Positions 41,691-53,433 of a DNA stretch of 64,000 nucleotides are shown here, in pieces. The DNA is taken from the NCBI RefSeq assembly GCF_024713945.1, contig NC_134684.1, forward strand, positions 1,655,001 to 1,719,000, read 5' to 3'. This DNA is from Dermatophagoides farinae (Eukaryota; Arthropoda; Arachnida; Sarcoptiformes; Pyroglyphidae). The notes below the pieces were generated by a model. It was not told the origin of the DNA. It did no database searches and was given only the letters and a program-made list of their open reading frames with translations. A program made the translations under genes and the position numbers. The number at the start of each line of letters is the position of its first letter. Within the stretch, counting starts at the first letter, position 1.

Positions 41691-44634
41691 TTATTGTTCT
41701 GATGATGATGATGATGATGATTGTTCGATTTTTTCAAGTAAATTTTTTGGATACAATTCATTCAACAATAAATCAATGATCAAATATAATAATTGTTTGT
41801 TCAATAAACGATATTGTAATGATGAAAATAAAATAAATACAATTTCTTCATGTTTTTCATAATCAACAAATAATTCTAATAATGATTTTGGTAATAAATT
41901 TTTCAATAATTTCATTACCAATTTAGATCGTTGATTTTTCGTCATATTCATTGGAAAATTAATTTTTCCATTTTCTTGTTGCTGTTGTTGTTGTTGTCCA
42001 TTATTTCTATTATCAGATTCATCATGTTTTAATGATTGTTCAAGATAATCAATCATTGTCATCATATTGATCGTTGTGAATGTTTGTTTTAATTTTTTTC
42101 GCAAATGATAATGACAAAAACCTTGTAATGTTTGGCGAAATATTGGCCGAACAAGTATGAATAGATATTTTAATCTATTTGATAATGAATAAAAACGTAT
42201 CAATATTGCCAGAATATAATCATATAGAAATTTGAATGAAATTTGTTGATTTCTATTACCAGTTTGATTATGATTTCCATCATCATTATCGGTCAATATG
42301 ATTTCTGGCCACCATTGAACAATGAAACTTTTTCGTCTTTTATTATTTATTTGATTGTTGTTGCTGCTGTTGTTGTTGTTTGAATTTTTTATTTGTTGTT
42401 TTTTTGGACTTTGTTGTTGTTGGCCACTTGTTGTTGTTGTTGTTGTTGCTGTTGTGATTGGATCCTTTTCACATGAAGTAATAAAATTCTTTAAAAATGA
42501 ATATAAATGTTGTCCCTTTTTCTTTTGAAAATTTTGATGGTACATTACGAATCATTTTGGTTATATTGAAATTTCCTTCAAATGTATCATTGGGTGAATT
42601 TAGAAAATTATAAAACAAACGGCTACGTTTCATCGATGCATTTGATAATAGTTGTTGTAGAAATTTTTCAAATTTTTCTCTATGTGTTTCCAACAATTGT
42701 CTGGTTATACGAACAAATGTTCGACGCGATGGTAAACTAATAGCGTCAATTTCTTCACCATGAAATTCTTTCAATTTCGATTCTAATGTATAGAATTCAT
42801 TGAATTGTCTTTCATTGATCATCAATGTACAAGATTCATCAACATCATCTGGTGAATGAAGTTTTTGTACATGAATTTCAAAATAATAATTTTCACGATT
42901 TGTTATATCATCGATACGGGCAGAAATATGCGGTATGGTTACACGCCAATTAGTTAAATCTTCATTAAATGATGCTGTATCATCATCATTGTCTATCACA
43001 TCAATTTGTTCATAATTATTGCCACGATGATGTTGTATGTTTTGATTAATATCAATCGAAATCGTTGGTTGCATTATTGAATCAACATTAAGTTTTTCAT
43101 TTTCCAATGATTCCTTATATTCGTTATTATTGTTAAAATGTCCACAAATCAATTCTAAATAAGATTCTGTTTGAAAAAATTGTTGTGCATAATTCTCTAA
43201 AACATTATTGACAAATTCATTGGCTTCATACAATGATTTACAATTACGAAATTGATCCACATTTTCATATGTATCTTCAATTACTGTACGAAATCCATTT
43301 TGAATTGTTTCATCATCAAAATCAATAAAATCACGACTTTCACGAATAAAATATAGATCATAAATTGATTTAAGATTTGAATGTAATTTTTTTAATTGAT
43401 CTGAACGTAGTTCCGGATTGATGATTAAATTTAAAAATGAATCCATATGCATTGAAAATTGTAGATAATTGAGAAAATTTTCTTCACGTGCAAATTTTGT
43501 GAATAAAAATAGTAAATGTTCATCATGAAAAATCTGTTTCAATTGAACACCGAAACGATTCTTTAGCATTACTTCTTTATCATCATTAGAATTATCGATT
43601 TGAATTTCATAATCACAATCATTATGGAAACGATTTAGGAAATAAATTTTAGAGTTGACTGTACAAACATTGGCAATATCATTATTGACATCAATATCAT
43701 GATGATGATCAAATTTATTTCTATCATCATCCAGTAAATAGATGAGAATAATGTTGATTTTATCCGGATCACTCAATATATCAACTAGTGGATTTATAAT
43801 ACAACATGCAATAAATTCATTCAAAAATGATTTTGATATATCACATTGGATATATTTTGGTGGTAAAGTTGTATGCATAATTATATTGGCTATTGATTTG
43901 AAATATTTGAGCTCATTTTCACCATTCATTACGGCCGGATGAACAAGTGAACCATATTGTTTGAGAACACATTCTTCAAGAAAATGAGCCGAACGTGCAT
44001 TTCGTTTTCCATGGATATACATTTCCAAATGCTGTATTAAATGTCCAGGTAATTTGTCCATTATGAATTCATCAATATTAATTTGATTTTTCATCCGTAT
44101 TATCAATGCAGCGGTGACCAAACGAATTAATTGCTTAAATTTAATCAAAATCGAACGTGGATTGTACGATATATTCATCAACCATGGTGATGTATATTTT
44201 TCCAATAAAAATTCAAATAAATTTTCCAGTTTTGTATTCAAATTTTCATCGATCAACAAATGTTTCCATGGCTGTTCATATATAAACAATTCATGGTCAT
44301 GTTGATTACAATTTTGTTCCTGACATTCAGAACATATTTTCATTTCATCATTGGCTATACTTTTGACAAAATGTTTTTCATCAAGCCAATTTTCACAAAG
44401 ATTATCAGCACAAGGTCGTTGCCAAATATTGATTATTTCATTGTCAGTATTAGTTAATAATTTTATCAAAACAAACGCAACAATAATGACTAGAATATAG
44501 ATGGCCAATGACCAGATACCAAGCAATGTTTGACTTAAATTTATCATCAATAATAGAATGAATAAATGGATCAAAATGAAATCCGAGATGATCATGATTA
44601 TGTTATGTAGATGGAGAACGAAAACATTAAACAA
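41691..44634 (-). CDS. Snx14: Sorting nexin 14 (PXA-RGS-PX-nexin C), with a one-base frame break
   Basis: ER-anchored sorting nexin that acts at ER-lipid droplet and endolysosome contacts. The N-terminus has two membrane spans (about residues 10-60), then a Cys-rich CSECQEQNCNQHDHELF like vertebrate SNX14. A PXA domain follows (about 130-310), with SAHFLEECVLKQYGSLVHPA and TLPPKYIQCD. An RGS domain (about 360-520) and a PX domain (about 575-695: FYTLESKLKEFHGEEIDAISLPSR) come next. The frame holds through NVPSKFSKEKG, then must shift one base in an AAAAAGGG run (42514-42521) to resume QHLYSFLKNFITSCE. Vertebrate SNX14 reads VPGKLMKEKGQHLEPF at this point, so the shift is pinpointed by homology. 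The nexin C part runs to 41691. Low-complexity Gln/Asn/Thr runs interrupt it. The break is an assembly error, a polymorphism or a real lesion. Confidence 0.9.
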
Positions 44635-44952
44635 TAATTGAATATGAAAACATTTTTTTATTTACAATTGAAATGCTGAAAATTTCGATGATAATAATAA
44701 TAATAAACAAGTTATAATATATAACTGTTGTTTAGAAGATCCATAGCTAAATTGTCATTTTTAACAATTAACAGTTAATTGATATGTATAGAATTTCGAT
44801 TACATTCTTGATGAATGGCTCTTAATTCTGAGTTTGGTGTGCATTGATTTTTCAACTGGTATTTTGTGTCAATTTTATTCGATTTGCATAGATATATATT
44901 GTTAATTTTTCTAGTTTGTATCATTTATCTATCAATTCTATGAATTTTAAAA
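44635..44952. promoter_or_regulatory. Head-to-head promoter region (SNX14 / SF3A1)
   Basis: The two genes start outward from a 318-bp gap, so both promoters and 5' UTRs must be compressed here. It is AT-rich with an AAT run at about 44690-44705. I recognise no specific motif. Confidence 0.45.
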
Positions 44953-47272
44953 ATGAGCGGCAAAATCAGCATCATATATCCGCCACCAGAAATTCGAAGT
45001 AAGTATCGGTTCAGGTTTAATTTGGTTAAATTAAATTAATAATTAATAATTATTTCGTTTTGCTTCCAAAGATATTGTAGACAAAACTGCCAGCTTTGTC
45101 GCTCGTAATGGACCAGAATTTGAGACTCGTATTCAACAAAATGAGCCTAATAATAGAAAATTCAATTTTCTCAAGCCAGGTGATCCGTACAATGCATATT
45201 ATCAGTTTAAAGTGAAAGAATTTCGTGAAACCGCTTCAAATAATGCCAGTGAAAATCAGGATATTGAACAACAGGAGTCAAAACAACAAGAAGATACTGA
45301 TACGACATCATTAACAACTGAATCGGTTACGAATTGTAATCAAAATGGTCATTCGATTACAAAAGCCTCATCAGTTCCCGTTAGCGGATCTGTAACACCG
45401 AAAACAACTGATTCTAAAAAATTAGAAAACATAATGATTCAACCGATCATACCGCGTGGTCCACCACCATCGTTTGAATTTTCTGATGATGCACCATCTA
45501 TTTCTGCTTATGAGCTTGATATTGTAAAATTAACCGCTCAATTTGTTGCAATTCATGGTCGTTCATTTCTTAATACCTTGATGAACAAAGAAAGTCGAAA
45601 TTATCAGTTTGATTTTCTACGCCCACAACACGGGCTATTTACTTATTTTACTCAATTGATTGAACAGTATAGTAAAGTGTTGATGCCGTCGAAACAATTT
45701 CTAAATTCATTGGAAAAAGAATTCGAAGATCCAAAATTAATTATAGAAAAGGTTCGATATCGAACCGAATGGACAAAGATAATCGAAGCAGAGAAACGTA
45801 AAGAAGAAGAAGAAGCAGAAAAGGAACGTATTCAATATGCACAGATTGATTGGCATGATTTTGTCATTGTAGAAACAGTAGATTATCAACCAAATGAATC
45901 GGGTAATTTTCCACCGCCTACAACACCGGAACAAGTCGGTACTCGATTACTAATGCAACAAAGAATTGAAGCAAACGGTACTGAAACAGTAGAAATGGAT
46001 GTCGATTCTGATGAAGAAAAGAATGATGGTAAAGAAGATAAAAATAATGAACCATTACCACCGTTACCACCATCTTTGGATAATGTTCTCATACGTAAAG
46101 ATTATAATCCAAAAACAAACAAAACACAACCGACACAAGCTGTTTCAACGAAGAAATTGCCCGACAATTATGTCATTTCACCAATTACTGGTGAAAAAAT
46201 TCCGGCTGATAAATTACAAGAACATATGCGCTATAGTTTGTTGGATCCAAGATGGGTTGCTGAACGGGATCGTACCATACAGGAAAAAATTCAACAAGAA
46301 GAGGTTTATGCTGCTGGATCTGCCATTGAAAGTTCTTTAAAACATTTGGCCGAACGTCGTACGGATATTTTTGGTTCAGGTGATGAGGAAACATTAATTG
46401 GTCGTAAGATCGGTGAAGAAGAGCAACGAAAACAAGAAAAGGTTACATGGGATGGTCATATGAATAGTATGGAAGCAACATCACGTGCAGCTCGTGCAAA
46501 TATTTCCATTGAAGAACAAATTCAACATATTCATAAAGTCAAAGGATTATTACCGGACGATGATAAAGATAAAATTGGGCCAAGTATGCCCACCACATCG
46601 GCATCGACCAATCCGAACATGGTGGTAAATACCGTTCCGAATATGCCACCACCACAACCGATTCGTCATCCTGCTACAGCTGGCTCACTTTTAATGACTC
46701 CAACTTCGACAACATCGATGATGCAACCAACACGTAGCGATTATGGATTGATTTCAGGCACTATACCTGGAACATTACCAATGTATTCAACACATACGAT
46801 GCCACCACCGATTGCTTCACATTTGGCGCCACAAATGTCAGCTGCAGGTATAATTCCACCACCAAATATTCCAGTACAACCACCACCACCACCACCAATC
46901 CCAAGTTTAGCAGAATCAATTGAACCAGTATACAAAAAACAACGGACAGAAGATAATTTAATTCCGGAACAAGAATTTTTAAAAACATGTTCATCTTCAA
47001 ACTTAACAATCAAAGTGCATGTACCACAATCATCGGAAAAAACAGAATGGAAATTGAATGGTCAAGTTATTAACTTGACATTGCCATATACTGATTCGCT
47101 TTCGGTGGTCAAAGCAAAAATACACGAATTGACCAATTTACCGCCTGGAAAACAAAAACTTCAAGCTGAAGGAATTTTTTTAAAAGATCAAAATTCATTG
47201 GCATTTTATAATCTACCTAATGGGGCATCAATTTTATTGGCATTGAAAGAACGTGGTGGACGTAAAAAATAA
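44953..47272 (+). CDS. Sf3a1: Splicing factor 3A subunit 1 (SF3A1/SF3a120)
   Basis: Core U2 snRNP protein needed for 17S U2 assembly and branch-site recognition. Two exons (44953-44998, 45072-47272) give 748 residues, near the human 793. The first SURP domain reads NIVDKTASFVARNGPEFETR, ending FLKPGDPYNAYYQFKV. The second reads VKLTAQFVAIHGRSFLNTLM, ending FLRPQHGLFTYF. A charged helix and WHDFVIVETVDYQ follow, then the Prp21-type region ISPITGEKIPADKLQEHMRY and RWVAERDRTIQEK. A Pro/Met-rich stretch leads to a C-terminal ubiquitin-like domain ending ALKERGGRKK, the basic tail that contacts U1 stem-loop 4 in humans. The converging COX6A gene ends 134 bp away. Confidence 0.97.
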
Positions 47273-47406
47273 ACCTGATGATTTTTGTATTTTATTTTAT
47301 ACATTCATTTATTCAATATTTCTTTTCATAATCAAACAAATAAATCTAATAAACAATTGATGATCGAGAGATAATTTTATTTCTGATTATCGATCATTCA
47401 TTCATT

Positions 47407-47742
47407 CTAATGTGAAATTTCATCTTCCCATCCTTCAGGAAGTGGATTGGTAGCAGGATTGTGGAACAATGAATGGTTACCATCACCCCATGGAAATCGA
47501 CGAGTACGGATACGAAGATGTTCATATGGAATAAATTCTGGACGATGATAATGATGATAATGTTCCATTTCGGTTAAATAGGTGTTGACTGCTGCCAAAA
47601 CTATAGCGGGACACGAAACGAAAAAGAAAACCTTTTTCCAGAAATCTGGATTCGGTTTATGGGTATGTTCGGCGTGTGTGGCCAAGTTTCGTACATGATT
47701 ACGGATAATCATTTGATTAGTACGAAGAATTCGGGAAAACAT
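47407..47742 (-). CDS. Cytochrome c oxidase subunit 6A, mitochondrial
   Basis: Nuclear-encoded small subunit of respiratory complex IV. Single exon, 111 residues. The first 25 or so residues (MFSRILRTNQMIIRNHVRNLA) form a basic, acid-free presequence. The mature part starts FWKKVFFFVSCPAIVLAAVN, the single membrane helix, followed by EFIPYEHLRIRTRRFPWGDG and SLFHNPATNPLPEGWE, the diagnostic COX6A blocks. ATG at 47742 is the first methionine of the presequence. Confidence 0.96.
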   Translation of the reverse strand: MFSRILRTNQMIIRNHVRNLATHAEHTHKPNPDFWKKVFFFVSCPAIVLAAVNTYLTEMEHYHHYHRPEFIPYEHLRIRTRRFPWGDGNHSLFHNPATNPLPEGWEDEISH

Positions 47743-48769
47743 TTTCAATTTGGATCAAATTTTTTTTTTCGCTTTTGTTTTAAAATGATAGCAAAAAAAA
47801 AAAAAATAAACTCAAACACAACAAATGAAACAAATATAAAACAACCAGGCTGACTTTCATTGACTTTTATATCTTTTTGCTCATTTATAGCATTATTCAT
47901 ATAGAACGTAAACGTAGTTGTATATTCTGTTTGATTTTATTAGTGAATTTTTCGTCAATTGATTTAAAGAAAAAAAAATTGCCATCACATTCTAGTACCA
48001 TTCAGGTTCTTTGAAATTATTCTTATAAGAAGAAATCCTTAGTGGGATTCTAAAATTTAACTTCTTTATTACAAACAAATAACCAAAAAAAAAAATGTAA
48101 TTTTGGCAAAAAAAAGAAAAATTTTTTATTGCACATGACCGCCATGATTCGAATAAAATGATCATACTATTAGCTGCTAAAAATTGATTTGAATCATCAT
48201 ATTATATATATATTGGCAACAAATTCCACAATATATTATTCTATTCTATATAAATATACGACCATTATCTCTTTCCACTATTTGGAATAATAGACGTCAT
48301 TTTTTTCAATGCATTGAATTGTGGATAGAGAGAGAGAGAGACCCTATAGGAAACGACAGTGTTTAATGTTTCAAATAGAAATGCATTTTTTTTGTTGTTT
48401 TGTTTTGGTATTCAATATGAACACAAATTATTGAAATTGGATTTTTTTTTTATCATGTTATAACATTCAGATAAATTATTATCAACATTAATATTTTGAA
48501 TGTCTTGCATTTTTTTTTTTTTTTTTTAATTTTTATATTTGTTTTTGGATATTTTGAGTTTAATCAAACAAACAAAAAAAATTGATTGATTTAGATATTC
48601 CAAGAAATAGTGGCCGAATACAATTTCTTATCAATAGTTGATTATTGATAGTTGTGTGTTATCGATTATATTGGAAATATTTTTTTTAGGTTAGCTTAAT
48701 ATGTATATAATATCATGCCATTTTTCTGTTATAATTATATTTTTATATCATCAATAAATAGAATTGAAT
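47743..48769. other. Divergent intergenic region (COX6A / ethanolamine kinase)
   Basis: About 1 kb without a visible gene. It has long A and T runs (e.g. 48511-48528), a GA run at about 48328-48341 and TA-rich stretches. It contains both promoters. A TAG at 48759-48761 could be an acceptor for a 5' UTR intron of the right-hand gene. Confidence 0.45.
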
Positions 48770-49932
48770 ATGGATGAAACTTTACCGAAATTTCATGTTC
48801 AAATTACCGAAGATAGACTACACGATGGTGCTCGTGAATTGATCTCGAAAATTCGTCCAGAATGGCCATTGAACAAATTATTATTCAAAATTTTCACTGA
48901 TGGCATTACAAATCGTTTAATTGGTGTTTATGTTGATCCACGAAACAAACATCATGATGATATGATTCTGATTCGAATATATGGCCAAAATACTGATCTA
49001 TTTATTGATCGAAATGTTGAATGTCGTAATATGAGGATCATGTATAAACATGGTCTATCGGCACCAATTTATGGCACATTTTTAAATGGAATTTGTTATG
49101 GATATTCACCAGGGAAGGTACTTGATGAAAATCTTGTTCGTGATCCAAATATTAGCCGATTGATTGCCGAAAAAATGGCACAAATGCATACGTTAAAACC
49201 ATTGAAAACAACAGCAATAAACAATATTCAACAATCACCTATACAAGCTTGTCTTTTTCGGGATTTGAGAAAATTTATCGCAATTGTTGACAGTGCCTTG
49301 CCATTGAAACTTCATCCAACCACCAGTAGAAGGTGAGATCCAAACGATTTCATAGTATTTTCTCTTTATTTTAATTATTTCTATCAAACAGATTAAAAAA
49401 CTATTGTGATATAGAAAATTTGAAAACCGAACTTGAATACTTGCAACAAATATTAACTCCTTTACATTCGCCCATTGTTTTTTGTCACAATGATCTATTG
49501 TTGAAGAATATCATATTCAATGAATCGACCAACAACGTTACATTTATTGATTTTGAATATTCCGATTACAATTATCAAGCCTTCGATATTGCCAATCATT
49601 TTTGTGAATTTTGTGGTGTAAATTCCTTTGATTATAATCTATATCCGAATCAAGAATTTCAATTTCGTTGGCTTAAAATTTATCTAAGAAAATTGTATTC
49701 ACTTACTAATGGTAATGTGGATGATAATCAATTAGATGATTCTATACTTGAACGAAATGTTGAAACATTATTCAATGCAGTGAACAAATTTACATTGGCA
49801 TCATGTCTTTATTGGGGCATATGGGCATTAGTTCAAATGTCAAATTCTTCCATCGATTTTGATTATAAATCATTCGCCTTTCAACGTTTAGATGAATATT
49901 ATAGACGAAAAAAACATCTATCATTTGTTTGA
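48770..49932 (+). CDS. eas: Ethanolamine kinase (easily-shocked type)
   Basis: Phosphorylates ethanolamine, the first step of the CDP-ethanolamine (Kennedy) route to phosphatidylethanolamine. Two exons (48770-49332, 49392-49932) give 367 residues. LFKIFTDGITNRLIGVYVD and MILIRIYGQNTDLFIDR cover the nucleotide-binding lobe. The Brenner motif reads FCHNDLLLKNIIF, with catalytic aspartate, and the metal-binding choline-kinase motif reads FIDFEYSDYNYQAFDIANHF. SCLYWGIWALVQ matches the ETNK C-terminal helix better than choline kinase. ATG 48770 begins MDETLPKFHVQITED; an upstream exon is possible but not needed. Confidence 0.93.
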
Positions 49933-50199
49933 TGAATACAATCGCCTTTAAAATACTGTTTTTTTTTTTTTTTGCTTATTACTTTACTTTTATCATCTTT
50001 CCATTTATCAAGACCATTTGGTCGATATTCCATTTTGTTAACATATCTCGAAAGTTGTAATTGATTAATTATTTCAATAAAAAAATTATTATTTTTATTC
50101 AAAATAAAAATAAAAATAAAATTGCCCTGTTTTTTTTTCATTGCGATACAATCGATACTTGAACCATTGAAACCGAATTCTGTGTGTTTACATTTGAAA

Positions 50200-50898
50200 A
50201 TGTTTTTCATCGGATTAACTGGTAATATTGGGACGGGTAAATCTACTGTTTCCAAATATCTTTCTAAACAAAATATTCCTGTGATTGATTCAGACCAAAT
50301 AGCACGAGATGTTGTTAAACCATATACGAAATGTTGGCATGCAATCCGTGAACATTTTGGTGAAGAAGCAATCAACGTAACTGATGGCCAAATTAATCGT
50401 AATTATTTGGCTCAAATAATTTTCAATAATCCTGATGAACGTCGAATATTGAATAAAATAACCCATCCAGAAATTCAAAAACAAACATTCATCAAAACAC
50501 TTTACTATTGGTTAACATTTCATACGTTTGTTGTATTCGACATTCCATTATTGTTTGAGGCAAAAATATATCAACCATTGATGAATTATATTATTGTGGT
50601 TAAATGTGATGAATCCGAACAAATTCGTCGAATCAAAGCTCGTAATGGTTATAATGATGAAGAGGCATCATCACGTATTGGATCACAAATGTCGTTGAAT
50701 GAAAAATGCAAATTGGCCAATTTTGTAATCGATAACAATGGAACCATTGAACAAACTTTACATCAAGTTGAAGAAATATTTCACCAAATGAAACGGCCAC
50801 CAACATTTTATGTTCTTCGCTTATTGCTCATTACCTTATATGGATTAACTTTATTTTCTTTGATAAAATTATCGAAATTCATATATTCCAAGCTCTGA
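50200..50898 (+). CDS. Dephospho-CoA kinase, membrane-anchored (DCAKD type)
   Basis: P-loop kinase of the CoaE family, predicted to phosphorylate dephospho-CoA to CoA. Intronless, 232 residues. It opens MFFIGLTGNIGTGKSTVSKY with an intact P-loop, then VIDSDQIARDVV, THPEIQK and VFDIPLLFE, all CoaE signatures, and RIKARNGYNDEEASSRI for the lid. A C-terminal hydrophobic helix (FYVLRLLLITLYGLTLFSLI) is shared with animal DCAKD and argues for an animal gene rather than a bacterial transfer. The bifunctional CoA synthase (COASY) is a different protein. ATG 50200 directly precedes the P-loop. It ends 286 bp from the converging xylulokinase. Confidence 0.92.
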   Translation: MFFIGLTGNIGTGKSTVSKYLSKQNIPVIDSDQIARDVVKPYTKCWHAIREHFGEEAINVTDGQINRNYLAQIIFNNPDERRILNKITHPEIQKQTFIKTLYYWLTFHTFVVFDIPLLFEAKIYQPLMNYIIVVKCDESEQIRRIKARNGYNDEEASSRIGSQMSLNEKCKLANFVIDNNGTIEQTLHQVEEIFHQMKRPPTFYVLRLLLITLYGLTLFSLIKLSKFIYSKL

Positions 50899-51184
50899 TC
50901 GAATCCAATTATTAATCAATAAATGAATACAGATACGGTAACCTACTCGTGACTATTATTCGGCCATTGAAAATTAATTATATTTTTTTTGGAAATTCAA
51001 AATTCTAGAACTAATTTATGATGGTTTTTTAGTTGTCAAATAAATTGATAAATTATAATAAATGATAAAATTGATTCAATCAGACATTAAAAATTCATTT
51101 TTTTTGTTTTGTTTTATTTTAATTCATATCAACGAATGGCACCATCCAGTTTTTTGGATAAATTTCTTGTGCCATTCATTACCA

Positions 51185-52874
51185 TTACATTGGTCTGGTC
51201 AATCGATCTTCGAGTTGACGATATTTTACAGCTAATGCACTATAGATATCATTTGCATCTAAAGAAGGTTTTGCAGCTATCTTAAATGTTGCACGTAATT
51301 TTTCCACCATTTCATCAAAAGACTTGATACTTTTTTCTTGAGAATATTTGGCCAATAATGCCGATCCCAATGCTCCTGAATTTGGCATCGAATCAGTAAA
51401 TACGGTAGCATTAAAAACATCGGCCAAAACTTTAATGATTGATGGATTCGTAGATGCACCACCTGTTGCTAGAATTCTAGTGCTTTTGTCTGTTTTGAAA
51501 CCTAAATTTTCAGTATGTATTTTTAATCTCAAGAATTGTCCCTCAACACAAGCACGAATTTCTATTTCTGGTGCAAAATTTAACACTTCATTGCCGTAGT
51601 AATTAAAACGAAAATCGCCAATTATCGTAGGCGATATTTCTTGAAAATCAAAATAGAATCCAATATTGCCGAAATTACCTCGTGGAACAGAATCTAATAA
51701 TTCATTGAATTTAGACCAATTGCTGTTAGCGCAATCATCTCGAATTCTTCTTCTAGTTCGAGAACCATTCTTAGAAACGATCATTCCCATATAAAGATTG
51801 TGATCTATAGGATTGCAGAGAATATGTCCCTCAATTGATGGTTTTGGCGATGAAAGGGTGAAGAAAATAGTATCGCTTGTACCCAATGATACAGCTATGT
51901 CATTTGAACCTAAGCACATTCCGGCTAATGAGGCAGAATTATCACCGGTAAATGCTGTTATGTAGCAATCTGGATCAAATCCATAACGTTGTACAAAATA
52001 ATCACTAATTGTTCCAATTAACTGTGTGGTTGGCACAACTTCGTGGCCAAGTTTTTTCATTAAATCATTTTCTTGATTCAAACTGACTGCACGAATACAA
52101 TCAAGAGACCATTGTTTTCGATTAATGTCGAGCAAATTCATTCCTGATCCATCACTCAAATCAATTGGGGCATATCGACCGATGAATAGTGATGCCAAAA
52201 ATGAACTGACTAACGAAATTCGTTCAGTTTGGCTATAAGCATCGTATCTGTGTTTGATAATTTTGGAAATTTGATTACCCGTAAATCGTTCATATGCACG
52301 TGAGCCGGTCAATTGAGCTAGACGATGAGCGCTACCGATTGATTTTTCCAATTCTTTACATTCAACTGATGTACTTGAATCTATCCATATAGGTGAATCT
52401 TTGATGGTGAAACATTGATTTAGTTGCTCATGCAAAAATCGAGTTGGATCTAAATTCATTAATATTCGTTCAGAGCCATGTTTCCAATAGACACTTCCGT
52501 GTTGCTGGCCACAGCCTGAAATGCCAATAACTTGTCCAAAATCAATAAGACCATTAAGACGAAGTCGATCTAATATTAAATCGATGGCTTTAATCCACAT
52601 TAAAACAGGTGCTGTAGCTGTATGAGCTTTTGCATCCGAATATATTCCACCATTTGTACGAAATTCTGGAAGATCATTGTCAAAATGTACAAATGCTTCA
52701 TAAACAATGATCAATTCCTCATTAATGGCTATTGATTTAAGCTAACAAAAAAGAAAATTTTTAAAAAAATTTAAGATAAAAGAATAAAAAAGAATATATA
52801 ACAACAAGAACCTGTTGAGTGCTCAGATCAAAGCCAAGCCATAATTTTTGATTCGATTGTTTTATTGATTCCAT
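51185..52874 (-). CDS. Xylb: Xylulose kinase (XYLB, FGGY family)
   Basis: Phosphorylates D-xylulose in the glucuronate-xylulose pathway that feeds the pentose phosphate pathway. Two exons (52812-52874, 51185-52741) give 539 residues, near the human 536. The start MESIKQSNQKLWLGFDLSTQ carries the first nucleotide-binding strand and STQQ turn. Other conserved blocks are VIGISGCGQQHGSVYW, TGSRAYERFTGNQISKI, SLVSSFLASLFIGRYAPIDL with DGSGMNL, AFTGDNSASLAGM, VSLGTSDTIFF and ILATGGASTNPSI. The catalytic aspartate of the GDN motif is present. I see no damage. No other sugar-pathway gene lies nearby. Confidence 0.96.
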
Positions 52875-53433
52875 ACAGTTGAGATAAATCAACGAGTGGT
52901 GTTGGTGAAAATTGTTAATTAGAAACTCATCTTGATAAACAAGAAAAATGTATGATCAGAAAATGTAAAGACCATATTAAGTGTGAAAAATCAATAAAAA
53001 AAAATTTATTATGCGAATAAAACGAGAAAAGATTTGTTGACAAAAAAAAATTTCTGGTGATAATGAGAATGTGACTATTTTCGAGATACGATATGTAGAA
53101 CAACAATTGATTGTAATGAGTTGATATGGTTTTTTTTTTTGTTGAAAGAAGAAATAAAAACAGGTTTCTCTTTTCTACATTTACATTTAGTCATCATGTA
53201 TGATTATGATTTATCGTTGTATTTTGCAATAATAATGTTCACATTCAACTTCTATAGTGTAAACAAAGAAACTGAATCAATATAATCGAATTTCCGATTT
53301 TTAAAAGTAGATTGTTATGACTGCAAAAATTAATATTCAAATTACAAAATCAATTAATCAAGACAATAGATTTTATATGAAATAAAAATCAGAATTCAGA
53401 AATCATAATTCTTAGTTCTGTTGACCGAAGTGA
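52875..53433. other. Xylb 5' flank and upstream region of copy A
   Basis: No gene is seen. From about 53288 to 53433 the sequence matches the DNA just upstream of copy B (about 56478-56681), including a near-identical 100-bp block before each start codon. The duplicated unit therefore carries its own proximal promoter and 5' UTR. Confidence 0.6.

Noticed and set aside
42518-42545. A 22-nt GT-AG intron to rescue the SNX14 frame
   Set aside because: It is far below the smallest believable intron in this window, and homology (EKGQHL) places the junction inside the homopolymer instead.
50200-50898. Bacterial origin of the dephospho-CoA kinase gene
   Set aside because: The C-terminal membrane helix and base composition match animal DCAKD and the neighbouring genes; lack of introns alone is not evidence of transfer.
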